Positions 9,236 to 19,945 of a DNA stretch of 64,000 bases are shown piece by piece. The stretch spans positions 354,116 to 418,115 of the forward strand of contig CM007315.1 in the NCBI GenBank assembly GCA_000333855.2, written 5' to 3'. A program made the translations under genes and the position numbers. This DNA is from Endotrypanum monterogeii (Eukaryota > Euglenozoa > Kinetoplastea > Trypanosomatida > Trypanosomatidae). How positions within the stretch are numbered: the first letter of the stretch is position 1; each line of letters begins with the position of its first letter. The notes below the pieces were generated by a model. It saw only the letters and a program-made list of their open reading frames with translations. It ran no database searches and had not been told where the DNA came from.

Positions 9236-12200
9236 TTACTCAAGACGACCAGCACCCGCGTCGGAGACAGCTGACGAGGTCGTAGCGCTCACCCGATCCT
9301 CCAGCCAAACGGCGAGCTGAGCTACCTGGGCACGTCGCTGCTCCCATTCCAGAATGCGCCGCCTCAAATACGTCCGCCTTCTAGAGAGCTCCTTTCTTTG
9401 AGAGTTGTTCTGGAGGTGTGCACTCATTTCCAGCTGCGACTCGACAGCGGCAAGCTCGGCCTTCTCTGCAGCCACGAGACGTGTTCGGCTTTTGAAATCA
9501 CTGAGAACACCCCTTGCCTGCGCACGGAGCGAGCAAGAGCCCTCGGTGGAAGAGGAACAGCACAGGGGAACAGTCCCCGCATCACGCGCTCGAGGCCCAG
9601 CGAATGTACGAGGGGTACGCGAAGAGAGGGAAGATGATGATGATGAGGAGGAGGACAAGGGAGGGAGATGCGCTGACAGAGCGTCTTGTGGCGCCTTCAT
9701 CGTTGAAATATTTGAGGTTTGCTGCTTTTCTTTTCCTACGCCACCGCCCACAAAGCTGAGAGACACGCGACCCTTCGAGAGGATAGCACTCCCAGGGGCC
9801 TCTGCGGGACGCCCAACACACAACGGCGATGCGTTATGGTTGTGATACCCCCCTGGGTCAGGAAGAGGCCCACCGCCGTCACGCTCAAAAGTCTGAGCTG
9901 CAGCGCCATTGCGCAAGTGAAGGCGAAGGGCAAGACCATCTGCGTGGCGGTGTGTGTCAAAGCTGCAGTGAGACAGTGGTGATGGCGTCTCGGGGTAGAA
10001 CCCCTCAGAGAGCAAAGGAAATGCGGGTGAGGTGCTCGCCTCCGGTGCCTCCGCTACGTGCCTAAAAGCGGGAGCCTCAACGACAGCCTCCGCACATGCG
10101 CGGCCCGCAGAAGCGACTGTAGGGGGCTTGATCACTGAGGAAGAAAGATCGCCTGTCCAAGGAACAGAATAAACGCTGGGGCAGGCAGGTGGGGCACAGC
10201 CATATACAGCCGCAAAGGTCGACGGCTGCGCGATGGTGTCGAGAGGCAGACGACCGCTTCTCCCAGTACGAGTAATACTTGGCGTCCAGGTGACCGGTGC
10301 ACCACTGGAATCAACGTGCCATTGACCAGCTAGTGGCCAGACGTTTGCTACACCAAAATGTGGTGTGTTATGACAGAACGCTGTGGCCATCGCAGATGAG
10401 CGGTCCTCCTCCGCTTGTCGATAAACGTGCGGATACCCAATCAACGGGTCTCCAGTGCAGCCCACGACCCGCGTATCGACATGCAGGGAACGTGGCACTT
10501 CAAACGTAGTGCCCACACCCGCATCCACTCGTACTGGGAGAGCGCGCCCCCCGATGAGGCTTCTCTGGCCCGTTGCAGGCGAAAGGCTCATCACTTCCTC
10601 GTAGGAAGGAGGTGGAGGCAATGGTGTTTCCGTAGCCGTGACTGGCCCGGGGGCTGAGATTGTCGTCACTGGCTCTGCACAGCCCTCCCCACCGCGCGTA
10701 GACCCCGGGGCAGACTCGGCAGCATCGTCCCCCGTCGCTCGGGGGCCGCTGAAACCCCCAGAAGAGCTGCGTCGGCAGTTGTGAAAAGGAATCGGTGGTC
10801 GTGGAGGCCGTGGGGAGCCCAACACCGCCGCCCTCCTCCGTTCCTCGCGTGTACTGTTTTCTTTTGAAGATGTGACGATGCTCGTCGGCTGAAGTAGCGT
10901 TGCCTCCGAGCCTGAGCGTTGCCCATCAAGCTTGAGCACATTTTTTATCTCCAACGGTGATTCCAGGACGCCGTCTGCGACGTGAAGCAGAAAGAGGTGC
11001 CGGAGGAGCGCCGGCCTCGCGTATTCCGCCGCTACGCGGCGCATTCGTTGAGCCTTTGCGCGACGCGAGTGCCTCAGCAGCCATGCGCGAAACACAGCGC
11101 GTGTGACATGCTCCTGCACTACAGAATAAAAGAAGCACTCTGCCATCCGCAGATGCTCACGACTGTCTCGTCGTCTCTGGAATCGACTGCACCACCTTGT
11201 CAGACAGCGACGCTGCACGTGCCTGCAGTGAGACCTCTTCTCCCAGTGCAGCGCCATCTGGCTACGCGCCCCCAAGATAGACCAGCAGCGATAGTAGCGC
11301 TGGAGAAGAACATGTCGCGCGTGTTTCTCATGAAGAGAAATATATGTCATTTGCAGCCATCTCACGTACCACCGCCGTCCCATTGTCTTGTCCCTGTGCT
11401 CCCTCACGATTGTCATGGCGCCTTCATATACGTGAAGTCGGCTCGCACGGCGGTGCATTGCCACCCGCAGCCATTGGATCCAGACATGGCGGAAACAGAG
11501 GCCATCAAACTGTCTCATATGTGCACTTGCCCACGCCGCGGGTGTGTGAAGCGCTAAAGCGTCGACCCGCAGACGCTCCCCTTTGCGCTGGAGAAGAAGG
11601 CGCAGCCAGTCGTGGAACCGTGTACTTCGTAGCCTATCCCCCGACACACGAGCCGCTGCCCGTGCAAGCACTCGAAGTCTCGACGTGCGCCGCCATTGCT
11701 CGAAGCAGCGTCGGCGGAAACTAGATGCCGCCAACGCCTGTATCGCACTCAGTCGTGCTTGCAGCAATCTTCGACTGTCATTCCACCCCCGCCATGCGAG
11801 GAAGACACGGCGCCGGAGGTGACGCACGCGTACGTACTCGAGCATGTGTCGTTGTCCCTCACTCCTCAGATGTTGGTGGTGACGCCACTGCCACGCGCGA
11901 AAGAAGAGGTACAAAACATTACGCTGGTAGTAACCATCGGCGAAACACTCGCGATGCAGGTGATACTGTACTCGATGCGCTCTCCTCACCTGCCACTGCG
12001 TGAAGCATCGTCTGAGCAGGGAGAAGCGGTGCAGCGCATGCGCAATCATAAAAGCAGCCGCATCAGAGAGGATTGCGGGGCTGCTGCCCTCGGTCGTGAA
12101 GCTGGGGTCCACGCCGACTTGGTGCATCCATACGCTGTGCACCGGTGGCGTAGTCCATAAATACGCCTCGTCCCGGTGTTCTTCCTCGCGGTGAACGCTG

Positions 12201-12589
12201 TCGGAAGGCGAGAGAACAATAACGTTGTCCCCTGCTTCGGCAGAGCGAACTATAGCCCGCTGCGGTGAGATCGGCAGCTCGACGGGTGTCTTCGAACCCC
12301 CTCGCCGCTCCTCTACTTGCTCAATTTTTTCCGGAGCACACATGACGAAGTCGCCCTGTTGTCTGCACTTGTGTCGAGCAACCTCTCCATTTCGAGAAGA
12401 AGAGGAGGTGTCGGTGGAAAGAAGAGAAGTCTGTGAGGTCCCCGAGGTGCCAGCAGCCTTGTCGCTTGATGTCTCCAGCTCTGGAAGCTCCCGGCCTTCC
12501 GTTAGAGAATTCCAAGGCTCCACAAAAGATGCAGCCGGCACGTTCTCCAAAACAGGTTTCAGCAGCGGCAGGGGAACCTCATGACTCAT
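9236..12589 (-). CDS. Sfi1-like Trp-rich repeat protein (possible centrin-binding basal body protein)
   Basis: The protein is 1117 residues from the ATG at 12587-12589. Roughly residues 185-530 contain about ten repeats built around a short core of hydrophobic residue, x, x, Trp followed by Arg/His-rich helix. Examples are CFTQWQVRRAHR, FFRAWQWRHHQ, FLAWRGWNDSRR, CFEQWRRTSRL, RFHDWLRLLLQR, CLTRWCSRFQRRR and VFRAWLLRHSRR. This is the pattern of Sfi1/centrin-binding repeats, which form a long helix decorated by centrins at centrosomes and basal bodies. The middle (about 560-960) is a disordered Pro/Ser/Gly-rich region. The last 120 residues form a Glu/Arg-rich coiled coil around EKAELAAVESQLEM and LRRRILEWEQRRAQ. 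A basal body or flagellar-base role is an inference from the repeats, and the repeat count by eye is approximate. Confidence 0.7.
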   Translation of the reverse strand: MSHEVPLPLLKPVLENVPAASFVEPWNSLTEGRELPELETSSDKAAGTSGTSQTSLLSTDTSSSSRNGEVARHKCRQQGDFVMCAPEKIEQVEERRGGSKTPVELPISPQRAIVRSAEAGDNVIVLSPSDSVHREEEHRDEAYLWTTPPVHSVWMHQVGVDPSFTTEGSSPAILSDAAAFMIAHALHRFSLLRRCFTQWQVRRAHRVQYHLHRECFADGYYQRNVLYLFFRAWQWRHHQHLRSEGQRHMLEYVRVRHLRRRVFLAWRGWNDSRRLLQARLSAIQALAASSFRRRCFEQWRRTSRLRVLARAAARVSGDRLRSTRFHDWLRLLLQRKGERLRVDALALHTPAAWASAHMRQFDGLCFRHVWIQWLRVAMHRRASRLHVYEGAMTIVREHRDKTMGRRWYVRWLQMTYISLHEKHARHVLLQRYYRCWSILGARSQMALHWEKRSHCRHVQRRCLTRWCSRFQRRRDSREHLRMAECFFYSVVQEHVTRAVFRAWLLRHSRRAKAQRMRRVAAEYARPALLRHLFLLHVADGVLESPLEIKNVLKLDGQRSGSEATLLQPTSIVTSSKENSTREERRRAAVLGSPRPPRPPIPFHNCRRSSSGGFSGPRATGDDAAESAPGSTRGGEGCAEPVTTISAPGPVTATETPLPPPPSYEEVMSLSPATGQRSLIGGRALPVRVDAGVGTTFEVPRSLHVDTRVVGCTGDPLIGYPHVYRQAEEDRSSAMATAFCHNTPHFGVANVWPLAGQWHVDSSGAPVTWTPSITRTGRSGRLPLDTIAQPSTFAAVYGCAPPACPSVYSVPWTGDLSSSVIKPPTVASAGRACAEAVVEAPAFRHVAEAPEASTSPAFPLLSEGFYPETPSPLSHCSFDTHRHADGLALRLHLRNGAAAQTFERDGGGPLPDPGGYHNHNASPLCVGRPAEAPGSAILSKGRVSLSFVGGGVGKEKQQTSNISTMKAPQDALSAHLPPLSSSSSSSSSLSSRTPRTFAGPRARDAGTVPLCCSSSTEGSCSLRAQARGVLSDFKSRTRLVAAEKAELAAVESQLEMSAHLQNNSQRKELSRRRTYLRRRILEWEQRRAQVAQLAVWLEDRVSATTSSAVSDAGAGRLE

Positions 12590-15315
12590 CTATGCAGCTC
12601 GTCAAACGAATTCCCCAGGTGGACAAGCCAGATCGTTTGTCAGCGGAAAGTTCTGGCCAAGCACAAGGAGCGATAAATATTATAAATGAGAGTTTGTGAC
12701 AAACAATATGTTTTTTTTTTTCAACAAGACAAAGGGAACAAAGCACAAAGCGTCCCCATGAAGATGACGAAACCGCGATCAAGTCGAGTTTCTCCTCCTT
12801 GTCTTTCGTACTCGACGTTTCTATGAAGCAGCCGCTTAGTAGAGTATGAGTGCTCCGCCCCTCCCCTTCTTCTATACGAGTGAGATGTATCTATATAGGT
12901 ATATGTATAATGCGCACCCGCTGCTACATGAGCGTGCACGATGCTCGTGTCCCCTCTCTTTTTCTCCTCTGATGTATTTTCGCTTTGTCGACAACAAAAA
13001 AAAAGAAGGCAGATGCACCAACAGCACGGCGCCGTCCTTTTTTGTAGAATCAATAAATATATATATATATATATATATTATATAAAGAGACGCAGTATAC
13101 AGTAATAAGAAGTTGGTGCATCATGGGCATACGCGCGTGTGCGCAGACCACAACCACGAATAAAAAAAAGGGTAAGACGGAAGAGTTAGTATCGAGGGGA
13201 AATGAAATAAAAAAAGCACCTCGAGGAAGAGTTGAGCGCAGAGAGGCACGATCTCAGAGGGGGAGTCCAACAGGCGCACCGCAGCGGGTTTGGACAGCGC
13301 AGCGGGGTGGGCAGTCTGTGCCAATACATGCAGTGGATCAACTACCAGACGCCTGTGATGATCAGCCACCTTCGTACAGTGACTTGGGACTGTTAGCACG
13401 TGCCAACCAGGGCATTTATTTTTTTTCAAACCTGTTACCCATGCACACACATCCAGCACTCTCATCAACGTGCAAACATATTATATATATATATATATAT
13501 TAGAGTATCCAAAAGATGAAAACACAGGCACAAACAATTTTAAAAATATATAAATGAAGTGAAAGGGATTGTGGTCTGTCATGTCGAGGGGGGGGGGGGA
13601 AGGGGACACGCTGAACTGAGACACGCGGCCGGAGAAAAAGAGGAGCTCCTTTAGGGGTGTCGCCCCCTCCCCCGTAGTCGACGCCCCCGTTTTCCCTCCT
13701 CCTTTCCCCGTCCATGTTAAAGCGCAGGCATTTGCTCCCGACGCCGTTGCTTCCTTTTTCCCCACTCTACAGAAAAGAAAAAAAAAACTGAGGCGCACAG
13801 TGAGCCTTGCAAGAGCAGCGTAACAAGCGCCTCACAAGAAAAAAAGGATAGTGAAAGAGAAAGACATCACATCGTAAAGAGCGACCTCGTGAGAGGGGCG
13901 GTGGTCGATCTCTACCAAAAAAAAAAAAGCAGGAGGGAAGCAAAATGGCTAGTCGAAGATGATGATGTTGTGAGCAGTACAGCAAAAATCAGCATCCCTC
14001 AAATCCCACTCGACTATGCACTGCCCACATGAGATCAGAGCAGCAAGACGTGGCCAAATGACTACGCGTGTGAAATGATACAGCCACTAGCACCACCGCA
14101 CAAATGCATACATACATATATATACATATATACATATATATATATACATATATACATATATACATACATATATATATATATATACATATATATTTGCATG
14201 GGGCACATGGATCCGTTTACTCCCCCCCCCCCTCCCTCTCCCCCCCTCCTCTCTCCCCCCCCCCTCTCTCTCTGTCTCTCCTCCAAGTGCACCAGGAGGG
14301 AAGAGGGGTCGATGTATTGCGACAGAAACCACGGATGACATTCTTTTATTTTCTTGTGGGGGGAAAGGGGAGGGTGACGCAGGATGTGACAAAAAAAAAA
14401 AAAACGGTGACCACATGGGATTACCATGATGATACGTGTACGTTCGCCATATATAAATATAAATATATATTAAATATATAAATATATATATATCTACATT
14501 GAACTCAAAGTGTAATGGAGGACCCTCATAAGAGAGGGAGCCGACAGGAGGACTTGGTGTGACAACAGTAGAAGCAAAACTAAACGATATAATAGAGAAA
14601 AATTGAAAGCAAACAGACTCGTGCCGCACAGACATGGACTATGTCAGAAAACAAAACAAAAAAAAGCAATGCAGCAGAAAAGACCGTGTCTGAGCGATAG
14701 ACATGTCTGCCTCTCTCACTCTCTATTGCCTAATGATATGTCAATGGACAGGCGCTAATGCTTTGAAATGACGAGCCCAAGCGCAGGCACCAAGCACACA
14801 GTAATAGCTCTACAACATAAAACGTACCTGTTTTTTTGTTTGTTTATTTCCAAGACACGCCGGTGCATTGGGGTAATACAGAAATAAATAAAATAAACAA
14901 ATAAATTAAATAAATTAATAAATAAAGTAAATTAAATAAATAAGTGGGTCAATGACATTCGACAGCAGAGGAGAGAGAGGGGGAAGGGGAGGAGGGAGAT
15001 AAAGAGGAGGAAGTGAGGGGAATATGGTGGAAGCAAAGCGGCGCACGGAAACGGAGGGGAATGGGGGGGGGGGGGGGGTATACAGCGGGGGAGAGCACGC
15101 CACCGCGGGTGAGTGAATGAAACGACGAATAAAAAAAGAGAGACCCCGTGCAGACGTCACCCTTGGAACACATGAGAGACGATGGAGAGGCACGCGATCT
15201 AACAAAACTCGAAATATGATGATGGAAAGGGAAATGGAACGACTTTATAATAAATTCTCTTTTTTTTTTCACCACACACTCCATGCCGCCAAACGCGCAC
15301 GAGCACATCACCGCA

Positions 15316-15354
<39 letters not shown>

Positions 15355-15712
15355 GACTACTGTAAGTGCGCTACAGAAGCACTCGCAGCCCTAACTCCCT
15401 TCAACGGCTGCAATGATACATAAAAAGCGAAAGGGGAAAAAAAAAAGAAACAGCGACGTGAAACGGGACGGGGACACACAGGTGATGAAAACAAATATTT
15501 TCGCGCCTTTGAAATCGCACCAAGTTTGACTTACATATGCCACAAGACTTTCAATTTTTTTTTTTGCACTTTCTGGCCGCCCTGTGTCGTACTTACGCCG
15601 AAATGTCATCCGACAAATGAGGGAGAAAGAAGACATTAAAAGAAAATTCTGTTTTGCGTCGGTTATGCGAAAGAAGAAATATACATATAGATACATATAT
15701 ATATATACATAC

Positions 15713-15745
<33 letters not shown>

Positions 15746-16189
15746 CTTATATAGACATACGCATGCTGATCAAACAATGGCGCTGGGAAAAAAAAAAGAG
15801 GAAGGAAAATGCGAGATCGTCAGAAGAAGAAAGGGAATGGGGGGCACAAAACAAACCACAAAAAAAAAAAAGGATTATGAATGAAGCAAAGAGGGGGAGC
15901 GCACATTGGCCACTGTCATTAGTGTGCGAGTGTATGCTTTGTGCTGTTTGTTTGGGGATTTAAAAGGTGGAAAGGGGTGTGGAGGAGGCGCTGAAGAAAA
16001 ATATATCGAGTCGCTTTCAGAATATAACCAAAAAAAAAAAAAGAGGAGAATGTTTTTTTGATGTGGTGAAATGGCACTCGCCTTCACATATAGCGCACAC
16101 GCAGACGGCATAGAGAGTGTGACAGAGATACAGGGGGACGTATCCTTATGGAAAGAAAGGCACGCACGCATTCGGGAACGCATATATAT

Positions 16190-16220
<31 letters not shown>

Positions 16221-16520
16221 GATAGATGTGCGCATGATCAGGTGCCAATATATGAATGCATGTCCGAAGCATGGCACGGAAGAAACGAGGAAGGGAAAGA
16301 AAAGGAGGAACAAAACCAAAATACCGTGCGCACCTTCGTGGCCACTGCAGGTACTGAGTATTCACCGTACATGTCTCAGAACGTAGTCGGACGCCGGTCG
16401 AATCCCGAGAACTCCTCACCAATGCTGGCTGGACACATCCTCCAACGGACGAACGAAGACGTGGGGAGTGGGAAGTGGGGAGTGGGGAGTGGGGAGAAGA
16501 AATCCGCTTCAGTGCCTCTC
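12590..16520. other. 3.9 kb gene-free stretch rich in microsatellites
   Basis: No gene is convincing on either strand. Repeats seen are TA runs at about 13057-13079, 13481-13501, 14446-14494, 15318-15348 and 15688-15736; CATA/TATA tracts at 14107-14191 and 16180-16223; a C/T-rich block at 14222-14282; AATAA units at 14883-14943; a run of 16 G at 15063-15078; and many A runs. It must carry the 3' UTR of the leucine-rich-repeat gene and the 5' region of the Sfi1-like gene. A long 3' UTR or an unrecognised non-coding RNA would both fit. Confidence 0.55.
16459..16498. repeat. GTGGGGA minisatellite
   Basis: Tandem GTGGGGA/GTGGGAA units (about five) lie just past the stop of the leucine-rich-repeat gene, in its probable 3' UTR. 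On the transcript the strand is C-rich (TCCCCAC units). Confidence 0.7.
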
Positions 16521-18482
16521 CTACGAATGTGTGCTCACTTTTGGCATTTCCAGCACAAACCTCATCACAGCAGCCCCGCCCTCGGGATGGGCCTCTGCTC
16601 CCCGAATTTGCTCCAATGGTCGACGCAAAAAATTCTCCATCTCCTGGCGCAGAAGGTGGTGTTGGGTGAGCCCGAGGTGGGAGCGCTGTGTCACTGCTGT
16701 GCACATGCGATCTTTGCCCATTTCGCCTGTCGGCTTTGTGGGAGTGAGCCAACCTTTCTGGATAAGACCCCTCCGGCACCGCGGTGCACAACGGTCACTG
16801 ACACGGTCGCTGTCTCGATCGACCTCAACGTTGTGGACGCAAATGATACAGTTCTGCTTCATACTGCTCAAGTCAATTTCGCGCAGCGACTTGACCCTTG
16901 CCAGAGGGAGAGCCGAGCGGAGGCAGATGCAGTTCATTAGATTCACATACTGCAGCGATGGACTCTCAGACAAACCCTCAAGATCTTCAATACCACTGAA
17001 GGAGGCGTCTAATGCGCTTAGCTTCAGAAGCGCACCAAGCGGACTCAGGCTGCGCAGCTGTGGGCACTCACGGACAGTCAGGTGACGCAGCTCAGGGGCA
17101 CGCTGCGTCACCCCAACGAGAGAGACCAAATGACTTTCACCAATGTCCAGCTCCTCCAGCTGAGCAAAACAAGTGGAACACGGAGACGCAATATCCCTCA
17201 GAATAGGGAAGGAAAATGCGGGAGTCGGAGGTGCAGTCGCAGCAGCAGCAGCGGTACCGACGACTGTAACGCTCTTTGTCGGGAACCGCTGTACCTCATA
17301 GGCCCTCCTGGGAAAAGAAGAGGCAACTGCAGCCGAAGGCTCAGCTATAGAAATCGTTGAGATGGCAGCAGCGGTCGCACTTCCTGTCTGCTCTCTCAGA
17401 GCACTATACGCGTCTGTCGCGTGGAACAGGTATTGTATGAATGGACACCCGCGAAGACGCAACCTGCGCAGCTCTGTGCATTGCATCAAGTCCCATGGAT
17501 CTCGCAAATGGGAGTAGCTACAGTCCAGGCTATGAAGAGCGGGAAGTGTTGCCAAGTCCCCCAGGTGAAGAACATCGCTGCACCGCCTTATCGATACGGA
17601 GGTTAGTCGCCGACATGCCGAGTAGTCTCCGCGCACGTCAAGGACGCGGTAGTTAGCCACGTGGAGCTCACTCAGCTCTGTCAGCCTCGAAAGCGCCTCA
17701 AGGAAACAAAGCGACCTGCAGCGAGAAAAACTCACGCGACATAATTTCGGCAAGTCTCCGAGCGCACCGAAATTCGTGAGAGACGTCACCCTATGCAGTC
17801 GAATAGCACGGAGGCTTGGTGGCAAAGGAAGCGGAAGGGTCGACACATCTGCAAAGGACTCAAAATTTTCGAGGTGCGTCAGCTGCGCGATGAGACCCAT
17901 CGCTGCCTCTGACATATCTATGCGACTATGGGTCACAATAAGGGAACGCAGGCACGACACGCCGACATCGGTGCGCTGAAATGGCGGCTGAGTTAAAATA
18001 ACTAAAATTCTCTCAAATCCCGTCCGCGGCGCCTCACCTGCCGCTGCGACCAGCGAGAAAGGAGGCGATAGCGTCGAGTGGAAGGAAGTCTGGGGCCTCA
18101 CATCCACCTCCATCATCATTGGCTCGCCATATACAGTGAGCGGTCGGGTCAGCCACCACCCCAGACGCGTCAGGTCGGCCTCTAGCTCCTCCTCCGTACC
18201 CCAAAGGCGGTGGTACTCACAGTTAGCTACATTATCCCAGCACACATGGAGATTGCTGCGGTTATGGGGCCCCCAGCCTACTGCTCGAGCACCGCTGACT
18301 TTTTCGCGGGCGTAGCGAAGGTGCGGGTGAGCGGCGGCGCAGCTAAGCGAGGGGATATGAGGAGTGTACTGGAGGATGTTGGCGACCGCAGCTCTGGAGA
18401 GCGGCTCTGTCCACTGCGTTGAGACTGTTATCGCCCCTCCAGACGTGGTGACTGCGCTGTGAGCTGCCCCTCCCTCCTCCAT
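16521..18482 (-). CDS. Leucine-rich-repeat protein
   Basis: The protein is 653 residues from the ATG at 18480-18482; the upstream frame begins only with TTG. From about residue 190 onward there are leucine-rich repeats of the type found in many trypanosomatid LRR proteins. Examples are LTHLENFESFADVSTLPLPLPPSLRAI, LPKLCRVSFSRCRSLCFLEAL, LTELSELHVANYRVL, LPALHSLDCSYSHLRDPWDL, APELRHLTVRECPQLRSLSPL and LKLSALDASFSGIEDLEGL, each with regularly spaced Leu and a Cys/Asn turn. A less ordered segment near 400-450 interrupts the solenoid. There are no transmembrane helices and no catalytic motif. LRR solenoids usually bind other proteins. The partner cannot be told from sequence. Confidence 0.8.
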   Translation of the reverse strand: MEEGGAAHSAVTTSGGAITVSTQWTEPLSRAAVANILQYTPHIPSLSCAAAHPHLRYAREKVSGARAVGWGPHNRSNLHVCWDNVANCEYHRLWGTEEELEADLTRLGWWLTRPLTVYGEPMMMEVDVRPQTSFHSTLSPPFSLVAAAGEAPRTGFERILVILTQPPFQRTDVGVSCLRSLIVTHSRIDMSEAAMGLIAQLTHLENFESFADVSTLPLPLPPSLRAIRLHRVTSLTNFGALGDLPKLCRVSFSRCRSLCFLEALSRLTELSELHVANYRVLDVRGDYSACRRLTSVSIRRCSDVLHLGDLATLPALHSLDCSYSHLRDPWDLMQCTELRRLRLRGCPFIQYLFHATDAYSALREQTGSATAAAISTISIAEPSAAVASSFPRRAYEVQRFPTKSVTVVGTAAAAATAPPTPAFSFPILRDIASPCSTCFAQLEELDIGESHLVSLVGVTQRAPELRHLTVRECPQLRSLSPLGALLKLSALDASFSGIEDLEGLSESPSLQYVNLMNCICLRSALPLARVKSLREIDLSSMKQNCIICVHNVEVDRDSDRVSDRCAPRCRRGLIQKGWLTPTKPTGEMGKDRMCTAVTQRSHLGLTQHHLLRQEMENFLRRPLEQIRGAEAHPEGGAAVMRFVLEMPKVSTHS

Positions 18483-19112
18483 GGCCAACCGGTGTGTTTC
18501 TTTATATATGTATGTGAATGTGGGTGTGGGAAAACCTACGAAGCTCAGTGGCCTCCGGGTGTGCAGTCTGAAGCGACAATAAAAAAAAAGGAATATTAAC
18601 AATATTGGCTATGTATGACAGAGAAATATAATGAGGGGAGAGGGAGAGACCGGTATCCAGTCAGCGACTGTTTGTGATATCACCCGTATCGCGTATCGGT
18701 ATGTTAGCACAAGGTGGTGCATATTATACTGGGAGGCCACACAATCGCCGAAGCACAGCGACTGGATGACTTGCAGCAGAATACACACGGCACCTACTTT
18801 GCAGATTAAGAAGCACGCCCGCAAATGCTGCAGTGGGCCCCTGGTTCGTGACCATTACTAATACTACCGCATCTCCCTAGAGATGCAACTGACGTCGACA
18901 TCTGCGGTGGAGGTATACACACAACATAGACACTGTGTGTGTGGGTGGGGGGGGGAGTGGGTAAATGCGATCATGGCCTCCCTCTGAACAGAGTGGAATG
19001 TGTTATACAGACACCTCTACCCGTTCTGTAATTCTATTGTTCTTTTCTCTCTAGATTGTCAAATAAAACAGAAGTCAGAGATATACAGACACACACACAC
19101 ACATATACATAT

Positions 19113-19156
<44 letters not shown>

Positions 19157-19555
19157 AGGCAGACAAGCTAAATGATCCCCCGTTAGGGGGATTTTGTTGA
19201 AAAAAGTTGGTTTGAGTCGATTTTTGGTGTTTATACTGTCCTGCAATTATGATGGGGAGAGAGCGAGAGAATGACAGATTTATTCATCAAAATGGGGGAG
19301 TGTGGTATGCCGAGCTATTTTGTGTGATGTCTGCTGTTGCACATCTGCCCCTAATCGACCCACACCTCCACCGTGGCGCGACGTACGAGCGGAGTGCTCA
19401 GACGCGCATGAAAAAAAAAAAACATAGGATCCGAGAAACGGTGCTCGGTGCAGTCGTGGAGCCCAAGAAAATACTCAGAGGGGAATATCCTCCTGAAGAG
19501 CGCGCACACTCATAACCATAAAGCAGTACAAAAGATAGAGTATATGAGAGAAAGA
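18483..19555. other. Intergenic stretch with CA/TA repeat
   Basis: No gene is supported. It contains a CA tract running into (TA)n at about 19083-19152, a G-rich GTGTGGGTGGGGGGGGG segment near 18930-18960, and an A run at 19411-19421. Confidence 0.6.
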
Positions 19556-19945
19556 TCAATAATTGGTACTCGGTTGCCTCATTTGACGGCAGAGCACAGC
19601 TGCCATGACGCTGGCGCCAGCGAGCCCAAACACAAACGCATCCCATATCATCTGTGCGTAGTGACCCCCACTGGTGCGTCTTTTCAATGACACGTCACTG
19701 GCAGTCCATAGAGATGTAGTAACTCTCGATGGAGCTGCTGGGGCACCCTCCATCCACTGCTCGAGCAGCTGCACTGCCGCCTCGGAGTGATTAGCGTCGA
19801 CGAACGCGCGCGTAATGTCTTGATTGATGTACGGGAGAATAAGTTGTTTTCCGCCAGGGTGTACACCCGTGATGAATATTAGCGGCACAATATAGTAGTT
19901 GTTCTTGTACGATATGCGCACCGAGGGTTCATTTGTCGACAACAT
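19556..19945 (-). CDS. Tail-anchored cytochrome b5-domain protein 1
   Basis: The protein is 129 residues from the ATG at 19943-19945. The frame is open upstream but that part is low-complexity and crosses a T tract, so it is not counted. Heme ligands are His29 in VHPGGK and His53 in DANHSEAA, 24 residues apart as in classical cytochrome b5. One C-terminal hydrophobic helix (about 99-119) would anchor it in a membrane with the heme domain in the cytosol. Cytochrome b5 proteins carry electrons to desaturases, hydroxylases and P450-type enzymes. The partner cannot be read from sequence. It is the last of four b5-like genes in a row in transcription order. Confidence 0.8.
   Translation of the reverse strand: MLSTNEPSVRISYKNNYYIVPLIFITGVHPGGKQLILPYINQDITRAFVDANHSEAAVQLLEQWMEGAPAAPSRVTTSLWTASDVSLKRRTSGGHYAQMIWDAFVFGLAGASVMAAVLCRQMRQPSTNY

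Noticed and set aside
10982..11557. Plus-strand open frame of 191 codons inside the Sfi1-like gene
   Set aside because: It is a shadow of the GC-rich, Arg-rich minus-strand gene; the peptide is low complexity and the strand is against the transcription unit.
14087..14635. Minus-strand frame of 182 codons with Tyr-Ile repeats
   Set aside because: It is a translation of TATA and GAGG simple repeats.
16071..16940. Plus-strand open frame of 289 codons
   Set aside because: It overlaps the leucine-rich-repeat gene antisense, its first part is microsatellite DNA, and its peptide has no repeat or domain character.
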